Source: Lutimaribacter_A marinistellae
GTDB taxonomy: Bacteria > Pseudomonadota > Alphaproteobacteria > Rhodobacterales > Rhodobacteraceae
Length of the DNA stretch: 64,000 nucleotides
Direction: 5' to 3'
NCBI RefSeq assembly: GCF_042648365.1
Contig: NZ_JBHRXI010000004.1
Span: forward strand, 310,001-374,000
Part shown: one piece after another, positions 1 through 6,843 of the stretch
Position numbering within the stretch: the stretch's first letter is position 1
Layout of the letters: every line of letters starts with the position of its first letter
Made by a program: the position numbers and the translations under genes
Notes under the pieces: generated by a model
What the model was told of the DNA's origin: nothing
The model's input: only the letters and a program-made list of their open reading frames with translations
The model's database searches: none

Positions 1-2
1 GC

Positions 3-554
3 GGATCGCACGAAGCCAGGCTTGACGCCGAGTTCGACAGGTTCATCCACGTTTTGCGTCTCGTGCTCGAACAAGGCACCGAAACGAATTTGGACGCCCG
101 GTTGCGGACGGCGCGAAAGCGGCTCGTTCTCAATGAGATTGGCAAGCGCGCTCTTACCCCCGGACTGACGGTAGACCGGTTGCTGACGGACTTGCCGTTC
201 TCGCGCGCCACGGTTTACCGCGATTTCGCCGAAAGTGGCGGAATCGCGCGCGCTGTTCGGCGTAAGCGCATGATCGCCGCATGGCACCTTCTTGCCGATG
301 CGGACACGACGCCGGCCGTGGTCGAAAGAACGGCCCTCAAGATCGGATTCGGCTCGATTCATAGTTTTAGCAAAGCCTTCAAACGTGAAACGGGCTTCCG
401 GCCGAGCGACGTCGTCGGCATGAGAACCCGTGCGGTCGAGCATTCGCACCTACTGAACTACGCAGCCAACGCGGAATGGCAAGAAATGGCCGGGGTCTAC
501 GATCGCATTCGCAATCCCTATTCGTCGGATGACGCCGCACGGGGCCGAATTTGA
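3..554 (+). CDS. AraC-type transcriptional regulator, 5' end outside window
   Basis: The reading frame is open from the first bases of the window, so the true start lies upstream; the first internal start codon is a TTG at 54. The C-terminal half carries a two-part helix-turn-helix. A first helix pair surrounds SRATVYRDF. The second contains the AraC-type pattern ALKIGFGSIHSFSKAFKRE followed by TGFRPSDV. This supports a cytoplasmic DNA-binding regulator. The effector domain is not visible and its targets are unknown. It reads toward the envelope gene cluster downstream, but a gap of about 150 bp separates them, so regulation of that cluster is only a possibility. Confidence 0.75.
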   Translation, partial: GSHEARLDAEFDRFIHVLRLVLEQGTETNLDARLRTARKRLVLNEIGKRALTPGLTVDRLLTDLPFSRATVYRDFAESGGIARAVRRKRMIAAWHLLADADTTPAVVERTALKIGFGSIHSFSKAFKRETGFRPSDVVGMRTRAVEHSHLLNYAANAEWQEMAGVYDRIRNPYSSDDAARGRI

Positions 555-707
555 GACGTTTGAGCAAAGACAGTTATCGAAAGCTGTGTTTCATAAAGTA
601 AAGTTTGTTGATTGGGGGCTGAGGGTAGTGCCCGGTAAATCATGGTTTTTCTCGACGGATAGGAAACGTGCCCAGGTGAAGTTTCGATTGCGCAGGAGAA
701 CACCAAC

Positions 708-1205
708 GTGACTCTGTTGGACGGACGCCTGTCGGGCGGCTTCAATGCGTTGCGCGGCGTTTTCACTCTTTCAAAGGGCGACAACACGATCGCGTTGACG
801 CGCATGGTGGAGGCCAACGGGCCACTTCGCGATCTCCCGGAAACACATGTGGGTCTGGGCCGCCCGGACGGAGAGCCGCCATATCTCAACCCATTTGGCT
901 TGGCCGACGACATGCCGATCCATATCGCATCCGATGCCGCCTCCGAGGCGGTGGATGATGCGTATTTGGGACAGGTTCTGCGAAACGAAGGCTGCGAGGT
1001 GGATTGGTGCCGCGCCTCCACCCTCGACGACAGCGTCAGCGGTTGGAGCGAGCACAAGTATCTCGATGCCCTAGGTTCTGAGGTGCGCACCGGTCAGGCC
1101 GGTGGCGGTTTTGAAAATGCCGCAACGCGGGACGGCGATCTGACCCAGATCACCGTCGATGACGAACGCTACGAAATTCCCGATGCTATCATTTTCGGCG
1201 GCTAA
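708..1205 (+). CDS. hypothetical protein
   Basis: An acidic protein of 165 residues starting at GTG 708, with AGGAGA about 8 bases upstream. No signal peptide, membrane segment or recognised domain is visible. It has two cysteines close together in the middle (GCEVDWC). The reading frame continues about 15 codons upstream of the GTG, to a stop at 660-662, so an N-terminal truncation is possible. It ends 30 bp before a secreted SH3b protein gene on the same strand and may share its transcript. Function unknown. The call rests on open-frame length and alphaproteobacterial-looking codon use. Confidence 0.5.
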   Translation: MTLLDGRLSGGFNALRGVFTLSKGDNTIALTRMVEANGPLRDLPETHVGLGRPDGEPPYLNPFGLADDMPIHIASDAASEAVDDAYLGQVLRNEGCEVDWCRASTLDDSVSGWSEHKYLDALGSEVRTGQAGGGFENAATRDGDLTQITVDDERYEIPDAIIFGG

Positions 1206-1235
1206 GCCGTTTGAGAACTTCGTCCCAAAAGGAAT

Positions 1236-2159
1236 ATGACCAAGATGAAAAGAACGAACCTTTTTCCATCCTTCGCTTTTCTGGCGGCAAGCCTTGCTTC
1301 CGCTGCATATGCCGAGATACCGCCATTTACAGCCGAATGCCCCACTGGGATCACCGTGACGTGGGATCCAGCCGGCAACGTACGCGTCAACGGCTCGCCC
1401 GCAAGCGTCCGGATGTACAACCAGCACTACTTTGAAGCGACGGCCGGCGGGATTACATTCCCGATCAGTACCAATGACGATGGCAGCGGACTGCTCGTCG
1501 GCTTTAATCCGCCGGGCAGCGGCGGTGGCTACTGTACCATCGTCTCGCAGGGCAACACACAGCCTGACACTACTGCCGGAGCGGATGGCCCAGATCATTT
1601 CCAGGTCAGCGTTTCGGGACGTCTTAACGTGCGATCAGCGCCGTCCGCCTCGGCGGTCGTTGTCGGAAAGTTGCCTTCGGGAACGATCGTGGAGAACCTC
1701 GGCTGCCGGCAGGCCGAGGGCCGGACGTGGTGCCACATCTCTGACGGGGATGCATCCGGCTGGGCAGCCTCCGAATTTCTTACTGAAGCAAGTGGTCCGA
1801 TACGGTCGCCACGCGCGACCCCGGTGATGACTGATGACGCGGGCAGTTTCACGGTAGAGCAGGTGCGGTTTCCCCGTGGCGCAAGCGGGACCGAGTTCAC
1901 TGACAGTCTCGATCCGGGCGTGTCCCATCGCTACGTACTCGGCGCACGGAACGGCCAGTTCCTGTATTTCCGGCTCGCGGCGAACGGTCCGGGTATGACC
2001 TACGTCATCTACAATCCCGATGGTTCTGTCTTGCTGGACGAAACGAACGCTGATCAGGAGTATCGGGGCCAGCTATGGCAATCGGGCGACCATGTCGTCG
2101 AGGTCTACAACACGGCAAATGGCCGGCAGTCGTTTAACGTGATCTTCGGGATCGACTGA
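1236..2159 (+). CDS. secreted SH3b-domain protein with lysozyme-inhibitor-like C-terminus
   Basis: A 307-residue exported protein. Residues 1-26 form a signal peptide ending SAAYA. Residues about 27-115 are an unrecognised domain. Residues about 129-182 form a bacterial SH3 domain (starts LNVRSAPSASAVV, ends GWAASEFL), a fold that often binds peptidoglycan. The last 95 residues contain HRYVLGARNGQFLYF and end FNVIFGID. They resemble the single-domain secreted protein at 10584-10991 and, from memory, the g-type lysozyme inhibitor PliG. ATG 1236 follows AAAAGGA closely; ATG 1245 (MKRTN) is an alternative start. A paralogue with the same two-domain order lies at 5881-6501. The likely site of action is the periplasm or outer envelope; the biochemical role is inferred. 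Confidence 0.75.
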   Translation: MTKMKRTNLFPSFAFLAASLASAAYAEIPPFTAECPTGITVTWDPAGNVRVNGSPASVRMYNQHYFEATAGGITFPISTNDDGSGLLVGFNPPGSGGGYCTIVSQGNTQPDTTAGADGPDHFQVSVSGRLNVRSAPSASAVVVGKLPSGTIVENLGCRQAEGRTWCHISDGDASGWAASEFLTEASGPIRSPRATPVMTDDAGSFTVEQVRFPRGASGTEFTDSLDPGVSHRYVLGARNGQFLYFRLAANGPGMTYVIYNPDGSVLLDETNADQEYRGQLWQSGDHVVEVYNTANGRQSFNVIFGID

Positions 2160-2204
2160 GACGAGGTCGAGTTCAATCAGTCCGAAACGAAGGAGGGAGA
2201 CCAC

Positions 2205-2549
2205 ATGAGGAATACGTTCAAGCTGCTTGCCGGAGTGGGAGCATTCGCCGCCCTGACGGGTTGCGTCGAGACGACGGGCAGCCCTTCGACCAGTCAGATG
2301 CCCGCCTCGTCCGGCGGCCCGCCGTTCATCGAGGGCAGTTTCGGGGCCAGCGACGCCGCGGTTCGCGCCTGCAGCAACCTACTTGCCTCACAAACCGGAG
2401 GCGGTGTGCGCATCGTAGGCTCGGAGTCGTCGGAAGCCGCGCATGCTGTTTACATGCGCGTTGGGGACAACGGCGCGCCGTGGCGGTGCCTGGTCGGCGC
2501 CGATGGCAGCAACCCCTCGACCGAATTCATGGGCAGCGACGGCGTGTGA
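2205..2549 (+). CDS. small lipoprotein
   Basis: A 114-residue protein with a lipoprotein signal: a hydrophobic stretch, then lipobox LTGC at about residues 18-21, followed by VETTGSPS. A strong ribosome binding site (AAGGAGGGAG) precedes ATG 2205. The mature part has two cysteines and ends with an APWRCLVGADGS pattern. It is paralogous to the lipoprotein at 2928-3227, which shares the GCVET start after the lipobox and the W-x-C-x-x-G pattern. No known family was recognised. It probably sits in the outer or inner membrane facing the periplasm. It lies 45 bp after the SH3b gene in the same orientation. Confidence 0.75.
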   Translation: MRNTFKLLAGVGAFAALTGCVETTGSPSTSQMPASSGGPPFIEGSFGASDAAVRACSNLLASQTGGGVRIVGSESSEAAHAVYMRVGDNGAPWRCLVGADGSNPSTEFMGSDGV

Positions 2550-2927
2550 GGAACCTGAGCCTTCGCGAAAAACGCGCAGGCTTCCAAAACAAATTGCGGG
2601 ACCGGCCTAAGTTCAGGCCAGGGGTAGCGCGCATGGATTGAGACAGATCACAGTTTGGGTAGTCGCGGCGCTGGTTCTGATGGCGTGTCGGACACGGCCT
2701 CACAATGATTTGGTTTCGTCGGTGTTGGTTGCGCGACATGGCTGGAGTTTGTCGTGTTTATCGAGCGGGTGGACGGTATTGTTGTGAAGAGCCATGGTTT
2801 GGGCTCTCTGGCCGGCATTGTCGTAGGTATCTGTTCGTTACATCGAGCCGCCTCTTTTTCCTGTCCCGGAAGGTGACAACTTGAGGAAAACGCCACAGTT
2901 GGATCGTGTAGAAAGGACTGTGAGACA
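2550..2927. other. intergenic region, no gene seen
   Basis: This 378-bp stretch separates two paralogous lipoprotein genes. Short frames here have no recognisable product. A small hairpin (GGCCT-AAGTTC-AGGCC) lies near 2607-2622, without a T run. The final part carries AGAAAGGA in front of the next gene, so a promoter for the 2928 gene may be here. Confidence 0.5.
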
Positions 2928-3227
2928 ATGAAGACGGTTAGCAAGCTATTTGTTCGCACTGCGGCGCTCTCCATTGCGGCCGGATGCGTGGAAACGGGTA
3001 GCACAGGTGATACGTCCAGCGAACTCGTTTCTTCGCCGGGTATGGTTGATGAATGCGTCCGGCAAATTCGTGTCGGTCAGCCAAACGCCAGTATTTCAAC
3101 CCGCCCACCAGTCACAGCTGGGCGCGACAACCGTATTTTTGCGGACATCACCGTTGATGGTGCCAGTTGGGGGTGTCGGATAGGGGACAATGGCAGCTTC
3201 ACCGCCTTCCCGCAGTTCGCCAATTGA
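2928..3227 (+). CDS. small lipoprotein, paralogue of the 2205 gene
   Basis: A 99-residue protein starting MKTVSKLFVR with lipobox-like IAAGC near residues 17-21, then VETGSTGD. The C-terminal pattern GASWGCRIGDNGS parallels GAPWRCLVGADGS of the preceding lipoprotein, and both have a second cysteine in the middle. They therefore look like a diverged tandem duplication. AAAGGA lies upstream of ATG 2928. No family was recognised. The protein is probably a membrane-anchored periplasmic component of the same gene cluster. Confidence 0.7.
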   Translation: MKTVSKLFVRTAALSIAAGCVETGSTGDTSSELVSSPGMVDECVRQIRVGQPNASISTRPPVTAGRDNRIFADITVDGASWGCRIGDNGSFTAFPQFAN

Positions 3228-3236
3228 AGTGTCTTC

Positions 3237-3515
3237 ATGACCGCCATATGCAAGTGGATTGTTCGGATCGTCGGGGTTTTATACCTCGGGGCCCTGGCGC
3301 TGCTCCTAATCGGGACCTACGGGCTTTTCGGTCAGGAGCGAGATCCCCTATCGAGCGTGTTCGTCATCGTACTCGGCCTGCCATGGGTGTTCTGGGTCGA
3401 TGGCGTTTCAGGCAGCCTTCAACCCTGGCTCGCTGCCCTGGCTCCGGCCCTGAACATCCTTCTTCTGGGCACTCTGTGCCGGCTTTTTTCACAGTGCAGG
3501 AGAGGGGACGGATGA
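3237..3515 (+). CDS. small integral membrane protein
   Basis: A 92-residue protein that starts 10 bp after the lipoprotein stop. It has three hydrophobic segments: WIVRIVGVLYLGALALLLIG near the N-terminus, VFVIVLGLPWVFWV in the middle, and LALAPALNILLLGTLC near the end. A short polar tail (SQCRRGDG) follows. No known family was recognised. Its position in a run of small exported or membrane proteins suggests co-transcription with them. Confidence 0.6.
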   Translation: MTAICKWIVRIVGVLYLGALALLLIGTYGLFGQERDPLSSVFVIVLGLPWVFWVDGVSGSLQPWLAALAPALNILLLGTLCRLFSQCRRGDG

Positions 3516-3535
3516 GAAGCTGAAAGAGGAGAGTG

Positions 3536-3751
3536 ATGCCGTTCGACCTTGCGTGCCTTGTTGCTACGGTTGTGGCCATAGCGCTGGTCGCAATCCCGTT
3601 CCGATACGTTGCGGCAGTGCAGACAGTGCCCGATTGGCGTCGAATACTTCTGCAGATAGCAGCAAAAAATGCTGCGGTTCTGAACCTGAAACTGGTCTGG
3701 CCCTACGACCATACCTTGCCATCAAATGGAGGCTTAAAAATTGACCTTTGA
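3536..3751 (+). CDS. small membrane protein with LVWPY motif
   Basis: A 71-residue protein starting at ATG 3536 behind GAGGAGAG. One hydrophobic segment (LACLVATVVAIALVAIPF) is followed by RYVAAVQTVP and a basic stretch. The motif NLKLVWPY then matches NLVWPYG near the end of the next small protein. The stop overlaps the start of that next gene by 11 bases, which implies translational coupling. The two are probably diverged tandem paralogues. Function unknown. Confidence 0.5.
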   Translation: MPFDLACLVATVVAIALVAIPFRYVAAVQTVPDWRRILLQIAAKNAAVLNLKLVWPYDHTLPSNGGLKIDL

Positions 3752-3926
3752 CATTCCTCATATGATCGTAACCGCGCTCATCATCTTTGCGGTCATTTAC
3801 CCGCTCAACCACATGACCCAGTTCGAGAATATGTCGAAGGGCCGGAAGGTCTTGATCACGTTCGTCGTCCTGTTCGTCCTTCTCATGATCCTCAACCTTG
3901 TCTGGCCCTACGGCTCGGGCGTTTAA
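3741..3926 (+). CDS. small membrane protein with LVWPY motif (TTG start)
   Basis: A 61-residue protein starting at TTG 3741. GGAGGC at 3728-3733 gives a well-placed ribosome binding site inside the end of the preceding gene. Two hydrophobic segments are visible: HMIVTALIIFAVIYPL and a second starting VLITFVVLFVLLMIL. The C-terminus is NLVWPYGSGV. The spacing of an N-terminal hydrophobic helix, a short basic loop and LVWPY is shared with the 3536 protein. No known family. Confidence 0.6.
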   Translation: MTFDIPHMIVTALIIFAVIYPLNHMTQFENMSKGRKVLITFVVLFVLLMILNLVWPYGSGV

Positions 3927-3941
3927 CGAAAGCAATTCTCG

Positions 3942-4253
3942 ATGGGGCGTATTCTCATTGGTATCGCCGGCCTCGTCATTGGCCTGATCGGCGGCGCAGT
4001 CTTTGGCGGCGCGCTGATCGGCGGTGCGGCGGCCGGGATCGGTATCGCTACTGGGGCATCGGCAGGCATCTGCATGACCATCAAGGCGGCTGGGGAGGAA
4101 GGACTTCTGACGCCTGATGAAATCGATCAGATCCTGACCCGAGCCGCTGCGGATGCAGCTGCACTGGGGGGCAACGAGGCGCCCCGGGAAATCGTCGGCA
4201 GCGCAGACGACTGCGCCGCGGTTCTACAACGGATCAGAGAGAGCGCCGAATGA
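3942..4253 (+). CDS. small glycine-rich membrane protein
   Basis: A 103-residue protein. Residues 5-50 are a long glycine- and alanine-rich hydrophobic stretch (GLIGGAVFGGALIGGAAAG) that could form a helical hairpin in the membrane. An acidic helical tail follows, with EEGLLTPDEIDQIL and a cysteine near DDCAAVL. The stop overlaps the ATG of the next gene (ATGA at 4250-4253), so the two are translationally coupled. No family recognised. Confidence 0.6.
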   Translation: MGRILIGIAGLVIGLIGGAVFGGALIGGAAAGIGIATGASAGICMTIKAAGEEGLLTPDEIDQILTRAAADAAALGGNEAPREIVGSADDCAAVLQRIRESAE

Positions 4254-4750
4254 AATCACCACTTTTTCTGACGGGCTGTGGTGCACTTTTCGCAGCGACG
4301 TTTCTGGCGACAACTGCATCAGGTAACGAGGCGATTGAAGACGCGCTCGGAGGCCCCTTCACGACCTGCACTGGCGCGATCGCATGGACTGAGAATGACA
4401 ACGGCGCCACACGTGTCGAGCCCATGCGTCTGGCCGTGAGGAACACCGAAGATGCGCCATCGATAGCGCTTTTCCTGAGCGAGGAAGCGTTCATGTCCGA
4501 TGACGTCTGGGCCTGCGAGCATGGCGTTTGCTCGGCTCATGCGACTGTCCGAGGTGCCGTTACGACAAATGTCCTCCGGCTCCGGCATCAAGCCAACCTA
4601 TCTGGTGGCGAGGCCGTATACGGTATGGAGGGCGTCTTCATGGTGGTGAACGCTCGGGAGACGACCATACAGGTTGAGGGAGCTCAGGGCGTCGGTTCCT
4701 TCATTTGCGAAAAAGCATTGCCCGAGAGCCTGCTTTCGAGTGAACAGTAG
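4250..4750 (+). CDS. hypothetical periplasmic protein
   Basis: A 166-residue protein with an N-terminal signal sequence (CGALFAATFLATTASG) and a mostly beta-like mature part. It contains paired cysteines CEHGVC and further cysteines TTCTGA and SFICEKA, compatible with disulfides in an oxidising compartment. It overlaps the upstream membrane protein gene by four bases. The fold was not recognised. Context (L,D-transpeptidase and SH3b genes downstream) points to a role in the cell envelope; that is inference. Confidence 0.6.
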   Translation: MKSPLFLTGCGALFAATFLATTASGNEAIEDALGGPFTTCTGAIAWTENDNGATRVEPMRLAVRNTEDAPSIALFLSEEAFMSDDVWACEHGVCSAHATVRGAVTTNVLRLRHQANLSGGEAVYGMEGVFMVVNARETTIQVEGAQGVGSFICEKALPESLLSSEQ

Positions 4751-4763
4751 CGAGGAACTCACT

Positions 4764-4886
4764 GTGAAAATGCGTGAAGCCGATTTGGGAGAACCGATGA
4801 ACCTCTATAGCCCGAGCAGTGCGGCTCATTACCAAGAGCTAAACGATGTGGCTCAGCTCGCTGATGCGGGGATGTTGGCATGCTGA
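4764..4886 (+). CDS. possible 40-residue protein overlapping the transpeptidase start
   Basis: A short open frame starting at GTG 4764 behind GAGGA, with ATG 4770 as an alternative. It ends at a TGA whose last bases overlap the ATG of the L,D-transpeptidase gene. The product begins MKMREADLGE and ends AGMLAC. There is no signal or motif. The overlap would couple translation of the transpeptidase to it, which is the main support. It could instead be a leader peptide or a chance frame. Confidence 0.3.
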   Translation: MKMREADLGEPMNLYSPSSAAHYQELNDVAQLADAGMLAC

Positions 4887-5884
4887 CGCGCAGGTCCGTC
4901 CTTGCGTTGGGAGGCGCGGCGGTTGGTGTCGGCGGCCTTGTCCTCGCCGATGAAGCGAGGATCGGAATCGACAACATGCTGCCCGGCGATTTTACCTGGC
5001 ATCCGGAGCGGTCGCCCCAAGGTGCGGTGGCCGTGATTGCCTCGATCCCCGAGCAGCGCGTCCATGTCTATCGCAACGGTGTGCGGATCGCTGTTTCGAC
5101 CTGTTCCACGGGAAGGCCGGGCCATGCGACCCCAACGGGTGTTTTCACAGTGCTGCAGAAAGACGCTGATCATCGGTCATCGACCTATGGTGGCGCTCCG
5201 ATGCCGAACATGAACCGCCTGACCTGGGACGGCATTGCACTGCACGCGGGGAACCTGCCGGGTTATCCGGCCTCGCATGGCTGTATTCGGTTGCCGTTGG
5301 AATTCTCGCGTCTGCTGTTCACGATCACACATATCGGCACACCGGTCATCCTATCGGGGGCGCATGACTCGTGGGACCTCATCCATCCCGGTCTCGTGCT
5401 ACATTCTTTTGCAGAGACCGAGTTGGCTGCGGCGGTGTCAAGCCTCGACATGCGGTCCCATCCTGTCGATTGGGAGAATGATCAACCGTATCCAATCACC
5501 ACCGTTCTCGCCACAGCGGCCGACCAACGGCTCGTCGTGATGGAGGATGGACGTGAGGTTCTCGAAGAGGAAGTCGGTATTCTCGAGGACGGGCCGATCG
5601 GAGAACATGTCCTCGTGCTGCAGGAGCGACGGGGCACAGGGTTCGGGTGGATGGGCGTCACGCACCATCCCGACCCGACGCACCCCCTTTGGCCGGAGGA
5701 GCAGGTTCTCAACCGTCTTCGCTTGTCCAGCGCCGTGAAACGGCATCTGTCGGAACGCCTCCACCCAGGTCTTACCTTCGTCGTCTCCGATCTCGCGGCC
5801 ACGCCCGACAGACGGTCCGGCGAGGATTTCGTGATCATGACGGGGGAAACCCTGCAATCCCCCCGCCCGGAGGCGCGGCCATGA
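4880..5884 (+). CDS. L,D-transpeptidase (YkuD domain)
   Basis: A 334-residue exported enzyme that would form or remodel L,D-crosslinks in peptidoglycan, or attach proteins to it, in the periplasm. The N-terminus MLTRRSVLALGG has twin arginines and a hydrophobic stretch, resembling a Tat signal. The YkuD catalytic signature is intact: LHAG followed by SHGCIRL, with the catalytic cysteine near residue 134. Residues 45-165 hold the YkuD domain; the last 170 residues are an extension without a recognised fold. It starts inside a short upstream frame and ends with ATGA overlap into the SH3b gene at 5881, so the transpeptidase and SH3b protein are co-translated and probably work together. Confidence 0.88.
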   Translation: MLTRRSVLALGGAAVGVGGLVLADEARIGIDNMLPGDFTWHPERSPQGAVAVIASIPEQRVHVYRNGVRIAVSTCSTGRPGHATPTGVFTVLQKDADHRSSTYGGAPMPNMNRLTWDGIALHAGNLPGYPASHGCIRLPLEFSRLLFTITHIGTPVILSGAHDSWDLIHPGLVLHSFAETELAAAVSSLDMRSHPVDWENDQPYPITTVLATAADQRLVVMEDGREVLEEEVGILEDGPIGEHVLVLQERRGTGFGWMGVTHHPDPTHPLWPEEQVLNRLRLSSAVKRHLSERLHPGLTFVVSDLAATPDRRSGEDFVIMTGETLQSPRPEARP

Positions 5885-6501
5885 TCCGGGCGGTCTCGGC
5901 GCTTCTGCTGGCGGGGACGATGCCCGTTTTGGCACAGGAAACCGATGGCTTTCCCGAAACGGATTTCGTTTCGGTGCAGATCGACGGATCGCTAAACCTC
6001 CGTGCCGGGCCCACGACTGACTCCGAGCGTCTTGCCAGACTGGACAGCGGAACACTCCTTCGACGCGTGGATTGCCTGCCGGGACCGGAGGAAGATTGGT
6101 GCGAGGTTGAAACGCTTGATGGCAGCATTGAGGGCTGGGCCGCCGTGCGTTTCCTGAGACCGCACCTCGGCGCAGATCCTGCTGCTCTTGAGAGCCCCAC
6201 CGTGGCAGCCTCGGAGCGTTTTGAGTTCGAAGCGCCAGCCCGATTTGCGACCAGCCTCAAGGCTGGAGAAATCTTCGATCTACTGCTTACAGTTCCACCC
6301 GAGCGCCAGATCACGATCTCGATTCAGGCGGACGACACCGTCGGAACCGCCGTCTTCGATGAGGTCGGCGACTTGCTCGGATCAGGTCAGGGTACCACTG
6401 AGTTCGAAGTCGTTCTGCTGTCCGGAAAACAGGTTCTGGTGCGGTTCGCCGAGATGGCTGGTGAAGGCGGAGACTGGAGCCTGGACGTCATCGTCGATTG
6501 A
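5881..6501 (+). CDS. secreted SH3b-domain protein
   Basis: A 206-residue protein with signal peptide MIRAVSALLLAGTMPVLA. An SH3 domain spans about residues 33-93 (LNLRAGPTTDSERLARL, then GWAAVRFL), and a C-terminal beta-rich domain ends GDWSLDVIVD. The start at ATG 5881 overlaps the L,D-transpeptidase stop by four bases. It is paralogous in architecture to the 1236-2159 protein: SH3b followed by a domain of about 95 residues. A role in targeting or controlling peptidoglycan enzymes is an inference from the SH3b fold and the coupled transpeptidase. Confidence 0.75.
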   Translation: MIRAVSALLLAGTMPVLAQETDGFPETDFVSVQIDGSLNLRAGPTTDSERLARLDSGTLLRRVDCLPGPEEDWCEVETLDGSIEGWAAVRFLRPHLGADPAALESPTVAASERFEFEAPARFATSLKAGEIFDLLLTVPPERQITISIQADDTVGTAVFDEVGDLLGSGQGTTEFEVVLLSGKQVLVRFAEMAGEGGDWSLDVIVD

Positions 6502-6843
6502 TCCCGCGGATAATCAAGCTTGTCGGCGGTTGATCGGAACAGGTTCGGAGACCTTCTACCGTATCTTGACAGGGTCGGGGGTTTGAGAGGCAGATCAATT
6601 CGACGCGTTCGGTCACCAGAACTACTGCGCCTTCGTTGGAGGGTCCCACTTCCCGACGCGACAAAGCCGAGAGTCGCGTGTGCGCGTTTCGCCGGGTCTT
6701 ACGCGGCGAAAGTAGTATCCATTTCGAAGGCGCGACCGATCTTGCGCCGCCGGTGTAGACAAATTCTCAAGTTGGTAGCTTAGTCTTCCGAACCAGCATT
6801 TGCGGACTGCCGGCCTCCATATTCAGCGCCTTACTCATCTCGG
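6502..6843. other. intergenic region between convergent genes
   Basis: This 342-bp stretch lies between the ends of convergent transcripts. A perfect 8-bp hairpin, TTTCGCCG with CGGCGAAA, spans 6687-6711 with a 9-base loop; it lacks a clear T run but could act as a terminator. An 87-codon frame on the + strand (6520-6783) is arginine-rich and resembles nothing known, so it is not called. Confidence 0.4.

Noticed and set aside
518..1090. Long minus-strand frame of 190 codons opposite the 708 gene
   Set aside because: Serine/arginine-rich shadow of the + strand frame, no ribosome site and no domain.
6520..6783. 87-codon + strand frame after the SH3b gene
   Set aside because: Arginine-rich, no recognised motif, overlaps a hairpin region between convergent genes.
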